From Symbiodinium natans (lineage: Eukaryota; Sar; Dinophyceae; Suessiales; Symbiodiniaceae): a stretch of 64,000 nucleotides of DNA. The notes below the pieces were generated by a model that made no database searches, had not been told where the DNA came from, and saw only the letters and a list, made by a program, of their open reading frames with translations. The translations under genes and the position numbers were made by a program. Each line of letters begins with the position of its first letter. The first letter of the stretch is position 1. Below are positions 1 to 12,994 of the stretch, piece after piece. The DNA is taken from NCBI GenBank assembly GCA_905221605.1, contig CAJNDS010002446.1:365537-429536 (forward strand). Direction: 5' to 3'.

Positions 1-405
1 TGAGTTTTCATGGTTTTCAAGGGAGGAGTTGATATGAATTGTAAAGGGATCTGCATGATTTTTTGGAAGGATGTTGAAAGGGATGAGTTTACATGAAATT
101 TCAAGGGGTCCATACGTTTTTGAAGGGAGTTTGTGTGACTTTAGAAGGTATCCATATGATCTTAAAGGGGATGGGTTAATGTAAATTTAGGGGGTCCATC
201 TGAGTTTTAAAAGGGATGAGTTTGTTTTTCAAATGGATGGGTGTGTGGAAGGGATCCGTCTGGTGATAAAAAGGGGTGAGGTTGTATGAGTTTAGCAGGG
301 GTTCATGTGATTTTCAAAGGGATGCGTTTATTGGAAGGTACAAGGGATCCATATGATTTTAAAGGGATGAGTTTAGAATATGACTCTTCTTAAAGGGTTT
401 TTGTA
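1..405. repeat. Degenerate tandem repeat, GGGATGAGTTT / GGGATCCATATGATTTT type
   Basis: Short phrases such as AAGGGATGAGTTT, GGGATCCATATGATTTTAAA and GGGGTCCAT recur at irregular intervals of roughly 20-60 bases up to about position 400. The copies are diverged and carry no sustained open frame. It reads as a decayed minisatellite cut by the left window edge. Confidence 0.6.
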
Positions 406-423
406 TGAGGCTTTGGGGCTGAC

Positions 424-1763
424 TTGAGATTTCGGGGTCCGACAGCCTCAGGCCTTAAGGCCAGGAAGCCTCAGCTCGTAGGCTTCTGCATCCAAACCCA
501 ACCAGCTTTGGTCTCAGACACAGTCAGGCTCAGTTCAGAAGCGATTTCTAGACAACTCTATTCAAAAGCCTCGCCGAAATCTCGCATCACCTTTTTTTCC
601 ACAATTCCGGCGGGGAGGGGCCTCATCAAATTGATCCCGTTGAACGGCTTCCGGGTTTTTTTCTCGCAATCCCATAGCCCGAAGCCCAACTCCCACGTGC
701 AAGGTACACGCAACGAAGCGCTTCAAGGAGACGTGGCTCAGACGCGGGTGTTGGGCACCGGCCTGATGAAGGCACAGGGCTCCGAACCCATCAGCGTGTT
801 CTTAGGGCCGCTCAGGGTTAGGGTGTCGGCAGGCAGGGACCACGGTGATTTGGCAAGCTCTTGGCGCGGCGGCGTGGAACTTCTCGATGGGCGCATCCGG
901 CAAGCCTTGAACAGGTGAACAGGTCTCTGACGTATTCTGACGTGGCCATGGGCTTGTCGTACCAGGTAGCTTTCAAAAGATGCACGAGGGTCCCCGTAAC
1001 AACAACACACTCCCAAGTGGTCCCCACATGTGCCTGAATGGTAGCCGGAAAGTGCAAGAATGCCGAAGTTCCCGCAACGTCTTCGATTTACGGCGGAGGC
1101 CTTGTTGAAAGCCCTTCCTCAGACATCCGAGCTCTAGAAATCACACTGCAGGCTTGGACTGCGAAAGACTTGCCGAGGCCTCCAAGGGGATTGTTTTCAG
1201 AGGGGATGCTTTTTTCAAGGTTAAACAGCTAAACTAAACCCCTAAAGCCTAAACTAGCTGTGTTGAAGCATGTTGAAACCCCAAATTCAAAAAACCTTGG
1301 CTGTGCACCGTGACTTGTGAGTTTTCCTCGGACTCTTGCCGCATCACGTGCCACTCCAATCACATCAACACCCGAAGCCATTTTGCGTGGCTCTGGCGTT
1401 CCACGAAGATACCAAGAAATGGCAGCCGCTCTTCTGCATTGTGCGCCACCAGAGATCAACATGAAGATCAGGCAGAATTAGATGTCAGCCACCATGTGCG
1501 TTAAAAGTCCGGATGCCAACTCCTCGAAGCATCTGCGGTCCACGCGCAATGAATGCGTTTCGAGTGAGGCCCCGACCAAGGAGGCGATCCTGGTCGCACT
1601 GTTGCTACTGCGCACATCTGGTGAGACCTTCCTGGTTGCCCCAGCACCTTTGACGAACAGAGGAGCGGCTAGCGGTTTAGGGTTCAGGGTTCAGGGGCTT
1701 CCTTTTTCTGGGAGAACTCATGGAAAAACATGGGACACAGTGCCAGACTGGCAGCAGGGTTAG
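424..1763 (+). CDS. Possible unrecognised exons upstream of the PAN-like gene
   Basis: A + strand frame stays open for 164 codons (424-918), with balanced composition in pieces such as SDTVRLSSEAISRQLYS and LGTGLMKAQGSEPISVF. A second open stretch at 1482-1763 contains SPDANSSKHLRSTRNEC followed by KEAILVALLLLRTSGE. Neither matches a domain I recognise. GGGTTTAGGG-like sequence just after the second (around 1675-1700) is the usual look of an intron here. They could be 5' exons of the cysteine-rich gene that follows, a separate gene, or chance open frames. Confidence 0.22.
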
Positions 1764-2254
1764 AGCTCATGAATGATCTGAATTTGCTCGGTGCCTGCTT
1801 CCGGCCCCGGAAGAATCTGCATGTGGTTTCGAGGTCAAGACCTCCGAAACATGCTCTGCCCTCAGTTGAGGTTTTATTTGTGGGCTGGGGGGCTGTTTCT
1901 GAAGCCTCTCGGGGTCTAGGATTGAGTGCTTCTGGAAGGCATGCGCGGCTATGCCATCTGCTCCTATGCGTTGACCTGCCCGGGAGACTACTCGCTTGAG
2001 CCCAATATGCGGACCAGCATTTTTTTGCCTGAATCCTCGTGAGAACCCTGAAGCTCGAAGTCTTAAATGCCCTACAGCCCTGACACCTCAAGCCACATGG
2101 TGTGAGCCCAGGAATGCCAAGAAATCGGCTGTGATGCTTCAGAACAAGTATGTGCAGATCTGGGTGCCGCAGCTTCGGTTCAGGGTTTTTTGGGGTCTTA
2201 GATGTCTGCGCATGGCCACTCGGGATACGGCATGGCGTCAGGCGTCAACTTCAG

Positions 2255-5200
2255 GCCTTCCGAATGGAACGGTCACTGTAATGACTGGCCCGATGTTTCC
2301 CGGAGGCATGGCATATCATGGCATCTTGAGTGACATTTGCCTTGGCCTGCCTTTCGATTATGCAAGCTGTTTTCGGAAGGTACGAGTGCTGTCAGTGTAT
2401 TGGGTTTGAGCCCTTGCCGGCCACCCATCGTCCAGCCTCGTCCGTCGGGCTCTCAGCCGCCGTGAGAATGCCGCGCTGTCTCCTGCCAGTCAGAGCCCTG
2501 AGAGCACATATTCGGCTTAGGGACTGCTTAGGGGCTGCTTAGGGTTGAGATGCAGGGCCAGACTTGCCATCGCACAAGTGGAGAGTGCCCGACATCCTTG
2601 GAGACATCATGTGGGACGCTTAGTCGTGAGCTGCGCAGGCATGTTTCCATGTGTCAACATGCAGCAAAGCTGGCATGGGCTCTTGGGCCTGAAGGTTGCA
2701 AAGAGGAGCTGTCTTGCCAAGATGGCTTCGAGCTGTCCGCGCCGATCTCCGTGTGCGGGGCGACCGCATGTGATCAACTGGGCTCAAGCTACATCTCGAG
2801 TGACCGGGCAGCATACATGGTTACTACATGGTTACTTGGGTAGTCAATCTGCGGGGACTGCAGAGAGCTGGAAGTGCCCTCTTATTCGGAACGCTCAGGC
2901 GAAGTCATCTTCTTTTCACAGCAATGTGTGGGAAGGGAGCTTAGTTTCTTTTTTTTTCTGGGGCAAGAAGAGTCATGCGCCATTTGTCTTGCGCTGCTAA
3001 GATGTATATGCGCGAGACCAGACCCTCTGCAACACCTGCGTGGAAGTCTCTGCAGGCTCACTGCAATGGTGCTTTGTCAGGTGCTTCCTGGGACCCCCAT
3101 GCTTCCTGGGACCCCCAAAAAAACTCACAACAATGGCTTGAAAACCCAAGAGAGGTTTGGGAGTCTAGGGCTTTGTGTCCCAACCGCATCTGAAGTGTGT
3201 GAGATCCTGTGAGGCTCCACGAGCCAGGCGCAAGGGTCTGAAAGTTGGAGACCATGAGTTTTGGGAGAACGGTTTGTGCACGGGCCGCTAGCTGCCGCTA
3301 GCTGAGCTCGAGCTCGACACGTATGGCAGGCGCCGGCCACGACCGTACCAAGCACCACAGGCACGACCGTGGTACAGACAACCTCACAGCAAGGCGGGAC
3401 GTCTCGGAGCAGGACGTAGTTGTATCAGGGACAGTGTCATGTTTCGCAGTCTGAACAGTTTAGGGCTTGAGGGTTCAAATGCCACTGCGGAGGTTCAACT
3501 ACCAGAGCCCCCAGCAGCGACTTCACCTCTCCCACACGAAGCGGAGAGTTTTGCATCTTGGAGCACTGAACCCTGAACCCCCGAAAATTCTACATTACCA
3601 GAGGCTGCGGCGAGTGCACAGCATTTGCATTCGCCAGGTATCACAGATGGCTACTCGATTTGCGAGTACGTGTTGGAGTGCCCGGGAGGCTACAACCTGC
3701 AGTGCCAAGGCAGGGCAGCCGGTTGCAGATGGTTGCAGATGGCTGGAGATAGTTGCAGGGTGCCCTGTGTTTTGTTTTTCGAGGCGTGCCTTGTGACGCA
3801 GAGGCAAAGACCTGTTCTGCACTTTGGCTGCATAGATTTTACAATATTTTACAGCCTTCTGTCCTCGCAGCCCACCAGCCACCACTGGCTCAGGAATTAG
3901 GGAGCAGCTTCACTGCCAAACGCTGGAATGGTCACTGTGAGGGAGACTGGCCAGATGAAGTGGCACACCGCTTTGAGTGCTGCAGGCTTGACTTGAGCAA
4001 GTGGCAACATTCTGAGTCGTATGTGTGCAGGCACATTGTCTTGGGCTAGTGCCGTTTGTTGTGTCGTGCTTGGTACAGATGCGCTCGATCGCTACCCTCT
4101 GACGTCGGCTGGGAGTATGTCGGCAGTCCGGGCAATGGTGCCTGCCGCGGGAGGCACTGCCAGCATTCTGTTCACAAGCACTTGTCGTGAAGTTTCGGCG
4201 AAACAACAACATCATGCACGCATTCAGCCGGAGGAATAGCGACGACAATGCTCCCAGCTACTACACAGTGCACGAGGGCATTACTACTCTGGAAGACCCT
4301 TGGTGGCAGAGGTCGTCAGCAGAAGCCTCACTCCACTGATGAGGACCAGTTTCACTGACTGGATCGGCACAAGCTCTTTTGCTTTCAGTGCTGCAGCGCA
4401 TCTTTGCGACTGGTTTGCGTGTGCTCTCTCAGCAGCTTGCCCTGAGGCATGCCAGGGCATTTGCATTGAGCAATTTCCGAGTTGCAAAGGCGCGAACTCG
4501 TGTGGGGTTTGCTTTAATTGAATTGGGGTTCCTTGTTGGGTCCCTCGCGCCACAGGCTTGTTGCACTGAAAGGCACTGCCTTTTTCACCCTGATTTAGAA
4601 CAACCCCTAGCTGTGCGTACCTAGGCGCCCTCTTGCGAGGCATTGAATTCAGCCACGGGCGTTGTGAAACCTGGACACGTCCTGAAGGGATCTTTGTGTG
4701 GAAAGAGCTCAACATCAGTGGCTTTACCTGCATGCGCTTTGGTTGGCTAACAAGGAATCTCGTTCCTGTCGCTTGGAGAAAGGTTGCAAATGCTTTCGAC
4801 CTTTGTGGGGCACACCTAGGACTCTAGGACCTACACATACCACCCGAGCACCCCTGAACTGGAGATTGAGGTTGATGGTGGGGAAGGGCGCGCTTGCCGT
4901 GGAGATGGGCCTGGGGATAATTCCGATGACTACTATGTGGTCGTCGCATCGGAGTCCCTCCAGGATGCCTTTTTTCGGCTTCAGGGGGCAGTTTTTAGGC
5001 GAATTTTGAATGGATCGTTGATCTGGGATTTCAGGGGTTTGAGGGGTTTTGGGTTTGGGCGGCTCGTTCCGTTGCATGTCTTCAGGAATGCCAGGCGGCT
5101 TGCTCAGCTGCACCGCTTTGCCATGGGATTGAATTCAGCGCAGTCCCCAGTGTGCGTGAAGAGGAGCTACAGTGTGCTTCTCCCTCAGCATTCTTTTTAG

Positions 5201-5286
5201 CTAGCATTCGTGAAGCTCGAATTCGGCTTGAGGCCGGGGTCGCTGCGAGATTTGGCAGCGGCCGATCGCGGCGAGCCTGGAGCTAG
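2255..5286 (+). CDS. Multi-exon cysteine-rich protein with PAN/apple-like domains
   Basis: Unnamed, probably extracellular or surface adhesion-type protein. Two copies of a Cys module are readable. One is EWNGHCNDWPDVSRR joined to YECCQC (2256-2400, after removing a 74-bp GC-AG intron at 2306-2379). The other is RWNGHCEGDWPDEVAHRF followed by ECCR (about 3922-3990). Between them lie Cys-rich exons: GPEGCKEELSCQDGFELSAP (about 2680-2745) and SICEYVLECPGGYNLQC (about 3657-3707). Two PAN/apple-like units follow. The first is DDNAPSYYTVHEGITTLED (about 4230-4295) with GIEFSHGRCETWTRPEGIF (about 4640-4700). The second starts VDGGEGRACRGDGPGDNSDD, continues YYVVVASESLQ (ends 4963) and joins ECQAACSAAPLCHGIEFS across a 122-bp GA-AG intron (4964-5085). 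The last frame runs to TAG at 5284-5286. PAN/apple domains bind protein or carbohydrate; the ligand here is unknown. The start exon is not identified, so the gene may begin upstream. Confidence 0.6.
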
Positions 5287-7727
5287 CGAACTTCACCTGA
5301 GCTCTGGGCGCAAATGGGGTCAGGCTTCAGGGTTTTCGAAGTGGGGCGGCGGGGCGGGGGGGGAAAGCATCTGCGGGCAGTTGAAGTTTCGAAAGCGGAT
5401 ACCTAAACTGGGAGTGTCGACCGGCCCTGAGTCTGCATGATTGTTGGGTCCAGATCTCTCAAAATTCTAAGAGTGGATTTTCAGTGGTTCAACTGTCCCC
5501 TCTACGCAGCCGAGGCAAAGCCTACTATCCGGAAGTTGCCTTGTTGCCACCGCCGCTCTTCACCGAAAAGGAGCCGATCATTCTGCCCTGAAGCTGTTGG
5601 TTCAACTTCAGCACAGAGTCTACCTAGGGAGTTAACAAAGTCACGGAGATGCCACTGCAAGCGCATTTAGGAAGAAGGTTGCTTTTCCCAGTTGGGGCGG
5701 CTGGAAGTTTTCGATAGCCTACGTGCTGCGATACTAGGCATGCCGGTTCTTCGAAAGAAGCCTGAAACTGCTGAGCAACTCAGCAACTGCCACCGGAAGC
5801 TTCTATCGCGGCAGCCAGGCTTCCCTGTGTTTGAAAGCACAAGGCACAGGCCCTGAATTCGTGGTGGTTTTTTGGGGGGAGCTGCACGGTGGGAAGGGCG
5901 GCCATGGCTGTTTCAACAGTCTGGCTCCGCCCGTGGTCGATGGACCGCGCTGGCACAGCCGTTCCCGCTTGGAGTGCATTCACGCTCCCTGGCATGCAGC
6001 CGATGAGAGCATCCAGCGCAACAAGCTCGATCGTTTCAAGTGTATGTTTTCATCACGTCATACAAAAATCATATTGAGTAGACACAGAAGGCCACAGCTG
6101 TCTTTCAAAGGCCCTATGGAGCTCTAGGCTGGTATGGCCCCTGATCGGTGCCAGGGAGCGTGATCAGCTCCGTTTACAGATGCATGCGCCCTTCGTCTGT
6201 ACAGTACAGAGTCTAGGGGGGTTGTTCTAAATTAGGGTCCGCTTGTAGCTGCCTTTTACTACGCTAGCCCCCTTTCCACAGAAGGAACCCCCCTCGCCCC
6301 CCCTACGCCACCACCCCATGCAATCCCCCCCCCCCCCCCCCCCAAAACCTCCCTAAACCTTAATTTCGAACGACCCATAGCTTGCTGTCGTTCCAACTTC
6401 GAGCCTGTGGCCATGTTGGGATGGCCTCTGCCATTCTGGGCATATAGAAAGCCTGGAGTCGCTGTTCTCTGTGAGGAACGTCTGGACTCCCAAAGTACCC
6501 AACCGATTAGAGCCGCTAGCCCAACACAAAAGGGTGGACAGGCCACCATTCTGGGATATCCTGATATATTCTGGGTATCTTGGGGGTTCAGGCATCAACC
6601 ACAAGAACCAATCACGCCACCCGAGCGTCCATTTTTAGCCGGTTGCTGAAGCAGCTTCGCCCCAAAAGGAGCAGACCTGCAAGAAGCAGACCGGTTTTTG
6701 TTTTCAAAACGTGCACCTCTACACCGACTAGGTGAGAAAAGCGAGCATTTGTAGGGAATCGGCAGATGTGAGCCAAGACTTGGCAAGTGGGGCCGCGGGA
6801 GTGAGCTGTTGCGATGTTGCACTGCAGCTCCACGAAACACCATGACCAGAAAAAAACTCACCTGCAGCCTCACCAAGTGCATGTTGCAACTATGTCAAAA
6901 ACAGCCAGCCTCGACTCCAGACCCCAAGCTAAGACCCCAAAGGCTTGATTCACATAGCTGCGCCTCCAATGTCACCATGGCAGTGGGCGCTTCGGGTGCA
7001 TCGCCCGCCCAGAGTCCGAGAAAGGGCATCCTGCAAGGCGATCTTAATCGCGAACAGTCAGGGTTTGGTCTTGACTTCTTTTTTGGCGGACCTGCCAGGA
7101 GATATCAAAAAGGGAAATCGGCGAAAAACAGTTCTGCTCTGGCAGAAGGGCTTGGCTCATGTCAAGACAGAACTGGAGAGTGCCTAGGTTGCAGCAGCTC
7201 ACGATTTTGGCTTCAGGGCCCTTGCTTCACTCGTTCTTTCTCCTAAAACATGTCGCGTCCGATGTTGTTCCGGGTCGGGTGTGTGGGGTACATGAGGGCC
7301 CAGGTCTTGATGCGACCACAGTGGGAGTGAGAGTCTAGCTGGCTAACCCTCAAATGTTATTCGCCACTACTTGGAGCGTTTATGGAAGAATCCGGTGCAT
7401 GCCGCACATCAGGTGGACTCCGGCCAATCCGAACCCGCTCCCGTGGGCAAACCAGGTCTGGCTCCTCGACTGAACTCCAGAATGGAAGCTTCTCGAAGTG
7501 CATGCAACTTCAGTAGGCGTGAGTCGGTTGGTTGGTATAGTGATCTTGTCAAAGATGGCCTGTGTAGTATCACCGTCGCCCCTTGCCGGGGCCTTGTGAT
7601 GAGTGTGTAGCCAGTCCTGAGGCAGCTTCCATGCAGGGACGAACATCCCACAAAGGTGGGGGGACCCTGATTGCACCTTGTGGGAATCCTCTAACCTCGG
7701 ATAGGCGTGTACTGTCCTTTTTGGCAG
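5287..7727. other. Gene-poor stretch with low-complexity tracts
   Basis: I see no recognisable domain. Several frames of 70-98 codons are open on both strands, for example + strand 5831-6127, but none shows convincing domain or splice continuity. A poly-C run lies at about 6326-6342. Pieces may be untranslated, intronic or exonic parts of flanking genes. Confidence 0.3.
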
Positions 7728-9905
7728 GTTTCGCCTCGCGTGGGAGAAAGGCTTTCGGGGCATTGTCGCAGCAGTGTACGCGGACGTCCTTCAGGACACT
7801 GAAGGGGCTTTCCTGGTTTCCCCTGTCAGAGCCGCTAAAGAGGTATCTTCTCCAGTTCATTGCAGGGCGCCAGCAACAAAATTCTACTGAGACATCGGAT
7901 ATGCTACAAAGACCCCCTCTTCCTAAACACCCTGGCGCCTGAACACCAAAAGGCGCCCAGTAAAACCCCCAAATAACAATCCTCGCTGCTCTGCGCGAGG
8001 AACGCATGGCAGACTGTCGGACCGCCGTTCCCGAGGCCCATTTTTTTTTTCGGGCTTTGGTGAATTTAGGGCCAAGTTGAGCTTGGAAGGGTTTATTCGA
8101 CTTTTCTGGTCCAGAGTTTTTGTCTTGGAAGCCTTTTCGCTCATGACTGGGTTGAGGCTTAAGGGTACAAGGTGTGAGGGATTGGGTTTGGGGGCTTTGG
8201 CTTGAGGAGCTTGGGGCAGAACCCTCAGCGAGGCATTGATGATCAATGGGCGCAATAACCTCTTCTTCCTGCTGCTCCGCATCATTCAGAAAGACAGGCT
8301 GCCCATGGGGACATGCTTTGTTCCTGTGTGGTGCTGATGCACTTGTCGCTGTTTCCAGTGCCTTCCAGACGACTTGCACAGTTGCCTTTGGCAATTCTTG
8401 CTCCAGGAGTTTCGAGACGGTCTCCCCGATTGAAGAGGATGAAGGTGCAGGCGTGGCCCAGTTTCCAGAACTTTGAGATTTGCAACGAAATGCCAGAAGT
8501 ACCAGTCACTGCCTTTTTTCGCCTTTTGCGAGAGGTGGTGAGCCACTGTGGAAGGTCATCGAGAGCACGACCAAGCCTCACAATGGTCAGTGGGCGAGGC
8601 CGGCGCAGTCGGAGTCGGGACATTGTGAGTATTCCCGTGATTCCGTGATTTCAGGCAAGGAGAGGAGGAGAGCAGCTCCCATCCAGTTCTGTTGGCGCAG
8701 GCGCAGGACAGCTTGGCTCTTGAGAGGAGGTGTTCGGGCAGGTGGCCTTGCATGCCTTTTCGCAGTGCACGGCCAGGAAGAGGGACCCATCGCCACCCAG
8801 AAGGTGCAGAGGAGCCAACTCCGACAGCGCGTTTCATGGAACCAAGAAGGGGCAGAACACCGCCGGGGGCATTCTGCGCCCACTTAAAGTCCTGAAGGCA
8901 ACTGCAGCCTGCCCTTTGAGGAAACTCTCAGACTATCGGCGGGGCCACTTCGCCTCATGGCACGAGTTCTGGAGCTACTACCGCGATTTGGTTTCAACAT
9001 GAACATGGGAGGGGATGCTTTGGCCTGTGGCCTACTGCATCTGGGCACAACATCGGATCTGAGGTGAGACGGACAAGGAGCCTCGGTCTCCATATGGAGT
9101 CAGGGGCCCTTTTTGGGAACCCAGCCTTGCACTTTTTTGTTGCTCCAGGCGGCTCCCTTGTCTGGTCCGTGCTGGCGCCGCGAGCTGACGGAACTCAAGG
9201 GCGGCAGCAAGGAGAACGAGCTTGGGGCTTTCGAGGGTTTTTTTGGGTCGAGGGTGTAGAGGCAAAGGGCTTGAAGGAGTGTCAAGTCCCCCTCCTCAGA
9301 TGAACCGAGCAACCCCGAAGGCCTGAGGGTACGTTTGTGGCCGTATTCGAGGGATCTTGAAGGGTGCACTGGGTAGGGGTTTAGGGGGTTTAGTTTAAGG
9401 GGTGTAGGGGGGAGCTTCCTTGTTGCATTCGCAAGGTCCTTTTCCTTTAGGGTTCGGGGTGTATTCAAAGCGTCCTGCAGGACAAAGTCGACAACCCCGG
9501 CCGGCCATCCCGGCCGCACCTCGGCTGTGCCACACTCACAGGGTACAGTGACCCGCCAGAATGTTCCTGAGCTACTCCGCAGCAAGGGAAAATCTCAACC
9601 AAGGATGACGAGGGCATCTGCCGGATCAGCAGGATCTGATGAACAGCTCCTTTGAAGAATCGGGTAGGGGTATGTGCAGGTGCAGGTCATCCTAGAGTTC
9701 AGCTAAGTTCCCGAGGTCGGAGGATGCATGGAACGATTGGCCGCCAGTGGAGCCAGAATCTCCGCTTCTGGCGTCGCTCGGTGGCTTTTCTTTCGCTTCT
9801 CATCAGCGGGCTCTCCACTTTGCGCACGACAGGAGACGGCCAGCTCTTCAGGAGGATCGCAATCCATTGGCTGAGAGGCATCGATTTTCGACAATTCTGA
9901 ATGCA
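7728..9905 (+). CDS. Unrecognised multi-exon gene
   Basis: Coding-like + strand exons without an identifiable domain. After CAG at 7725-7727 an exon reads FRLAWEKGFRGIVAAVYADV, then LQDTEGAFLVSPVRAAKEV, to about 7866. After CTGCAG at 8902-8907 another reads LPFEETLRLSAGPLRLMARV, then LELLPRFGFNMNMGGDALAC, to about 9065, where CTGAG meets GTGAGA, a possible GT splice site. Others include GEEESSSHPVLLAQAQDSLA (about 8656-8715), SDSAFHGTKKGQNTAGGIL (about 8815-8875), RRELTELKGGSKENELG (about 9178-9228) and VTRQNVPELLRSKGKSQ (about 9548-9598). Stretches between them carry GGGTTTAGG-like sequence typical of introns here. The opposite strand has long open frames (7570-8394, 9100-9585) that cross these telomere-like tracts; I judge those shadows. 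Whether this is one gene or two is unknown. Confidence 0.35.
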
Positions 9906-12900
9906 GCGTCCACAGCCTTGAACCCTAAATTGCCCTGCCTGACTTGCCCGAGATACTCGCCAACACGGCGGTACTCAAGCTTTCAGGACGTGTTGTTGAC
10001 AGCTGGCAATCACAGCCTCTTGCCGCCACAAACCTTAAACCACCCTGAGGTCATATACCCGAAGCTTGAAACGTGCCTTCTCGGAGGATCAGAAAAAGTG
10101 CCAAACCATGTTGGAAAACATCGAGATGCCCACACACTGTGCTTTGGTACTCCGATCTGGCAAGGCATCCGTCTTTGGAGCATCAGCATCTCTAATGCTG
10201 TGGTGCCATCATGTGCTATCCATACCAGCATGCAAGAGTGTGAAGTGTGTGATCTTTGCATCTGCTTCTGTCTGTCTGCTGCGATTGTTGCAGAGAGGCA
10301 GATGGAGCTCCAAGTCTCTTCTTTCCGTACCTGCATGTGGAAAGTGTGTCAGGAATACCATTGTCCGAAGCGGCTGGGCCTTTCCCTCTCCGCGCTGCCA
10401 CCTGTTCCGCACACGATCCACAGCGCGCGGACGGTGAAGCAGGACACGCAACGGAATGTAAAGCTGATTGGTATGGGAAAAGGCTGAAATACAAGTGGGT
10501 GTTGTTGTCGCAGGAATCGAGGATCAAGCCACTTCGATTTGGACTCTCAGCTGCGGTTTCTTCTTTCGAAAGCATGGAACGGTTTAAACAGCCCTTGTGG
10601 CTGTGACTGAGTAGCCAAGAGCCCGGGTCCAAGGTGGACTTGGATTAGTAGCCCCCCGCCCCACAAATCACCGGAGAAGCAGAATCATCGCTGCTCCCCT
10701 TGCTCTCCCGGTCCCGAAGCATGTCAGGCAAAAGCAGTGTCGCTGTAGCTTTGAGAAGCCCGGTACCTGAACTTTAAACCTTGGCTCACACTGAGGCTTC
10801 CCGAAACTCCCCCTCAACAGTCCACAGTGCTAGTGATTTTACGGTTCGGTGGCTCGGACGGGCCGTTCTCTTGAAAACTTGGCCGTCTGGGGCTGGGTTT
10901 CAACCAGCGGCTTGAAAGGAGTGTTTTGGTTCCAGCAATCAAAAACCTGCTTCTTCAACATTTCAGCCAAAACAGGAACAACCTCATCACCAACATCAAT
11001 ATCCAAACAACCATCCACCAAACATAGCCCATCTACCGAGCAAGGCTATTTTTCAGAACGACGCAACCAACAACCGACCACAAACATCAACCAAGCACCC
11101 ATAAGCAGACCACTTCCATCAACATGCACATCTACACAAACCAGACATACCTCTCCACCTACACCATCAACAACTCTGTCCAATCATCAACCAAGCCTCA
11201 CAGTCAAGCAGCCAATATGTATTTGTCACAAATCCAACAACTGAAACTTTTTTCCCAGCCAACATGCCCCAAGTCAAGCATCATACCAACCAACAACCAC
11301 AGTGAGTATGGGTTTTAAACATAAGCATCATCCCGAACCATGCATCTGCCAACACCAATTTTACAAACGCACAGGTTACTCTTTGTTTTGCTAACAAAAG
11401 CCCTCACCATTTGCCGCTGGTCAACCCAGGTAGATGCAGTCTCGTGAACTTTTATTCACACACGTACAGTACGCATGTGTAAGCCCGTTGCACAATGCGT
11501 TTATGCGTTTTTGATGGGCTCGAGCCTTGGGCCGCTTTCCAGCAAAATCAGCATCTCTGCACTGTCCTTGTTAAAAACCAACCGAGATTCATTGCATCTA
11601 ACTGCCTTGTCCGATTTAACTGAGATTCAGCTCAATGTCCTTGTTTGCGGGTTGCAGCTGTCAAATTCCAGAAGTGTCTTAAAGCAGGTTCGTTAGTGTA
11701 GAAATCCTCAAATTCCAGCCTGGAACCTGCATGCACGCATGCGCGTTACGGATGTTTTCTGTTACGGTTTAGGTCGTTCTCGCGCGGCGTTGGCAACTTT
11801 GGAGTCTCCGAACTCCACATGAGGTTATCTTGTAGAATCTTGTAGAAGATGACTCGTGGCCGATTGTTCGTGAATGTTACTTCAGTCATCCAGTCCTATG
11901 CTGATATGCTTTGTTGATGTTGCCATTTTTCTGTGGACTTCCCAGCTCGGGCCACAGTGCGCGCGAACCGATCTAAGGTGCTGCCACAACTCGCGAGTCC
12001 ACCGGCGTTCGCAGCCGCCTGGAGCGGAAGCAGGCAGACAAGTGGGGTGCTGGCTCGAATCTGTTCCATTTTCTTGTCCCTTTAGCGTCACCCAGAAAGG
12101 ACGCTTAATTAAGGCTCCCAAAAACCATCAAAGTCCTACAGAAAGGCACCTGCAGGGTTCGACCATCACCTTCTATGACAGCGACCAAGCCTCCATCTCT
12201 CCAGACTCTCGATCTGTGTTTCTCTGAATTCTGGCACCCAGGCCCGCTTCCTCGTGCTGTCCCCCTTCTGTCTGTGATTGCTTTTGTCAGCGCTCTTGAC
12301 CCTAAACTCTTACCCAATCCTTCAAGTCTAACCCCAAAGCAACCCAAACACCCTAAACGGCCGAGCCCGAAGCACCCTAAACCCTCAACACCCCCTAAAA
12401 ATCCCAACCTGTAACCGCTAAGACACCTAGCCCGCAGCGCGACAAGACCCTCGCCAAAGCAACAGTTTATTGTCTTTCTGCCTTCATTTCGCCTTCAATG
12501 TGGGGCCACCGGCCCGTATTTATCGTACTTTGTGGGTCCAAGTAAACCCTAAATCCTTTAAATTACGTCCTACTAGTACTAATTCCAATAAACCCTAAGC
12601 CCTAAACCCTTTCGACCCTGCTAGTCCCTACCAGTTAAGCCCTACATCAGCCTAAAGAGAGAGGCCGAGCGTCAGTCTGAGCCTCTTCGAGCCATCAAAG
12701 AGATGGCAGGATCTTCGGGCCGCAAATAGGGGGGGTTTAAGGGAGTTTTAAGGGGGGTTTAAAATAAGGGTTTAGGGTTCAGTGAGGTTCAGGGTTTTCA
12801 CGTGGCACTTTAGGGTCTGTTGGGTGCCAATCTTGTGGTCGGGGCTTTGACCTATTGTTCCTGGCTGGACATCGTGGTGCTGAGGTCAGCAGCCCTCTTC

Positions 12901-12990
12901 GAAGTGGCATCCAGGCCTCCATGACTGGGCCGCCTGGCATCCGACTCGACAGCTCATAAGTTGTCATACGCCGGCAAGTCTGGGTGTATT
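9906..12990. other. Mostly non-coding stretch; CAACC-rich low-complexity tract at about 10.97-11.30 kb
   Basis: An open + strand frame runs 9747-10487 but starts inside telomere-like intron sequence and shows no domain. From about 10970 to 11300 the + strand is extremely C/A-rich (CAACCAACAACCGACC, ACCATCAACAAC) with almost no G, so it is low complexity rather than coding. CCCTAAAC-type telomere-like degenerate sequence lies at about 12330-12410 and 12540-12650. A possible exon piece reads ITFYDSDQASISPDSRS (about 12164-12214). Nothing is recognised. Confidence 0.35.
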
Positions 12991-12994
12991 GCAA

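Noticed and set aside
7570-8394. 274-codon open frame on the minus strand
   Set aside because: Part of it looks coding, but it crosses intron-like sequence and overlaps a better + strand exon (7728-7866).
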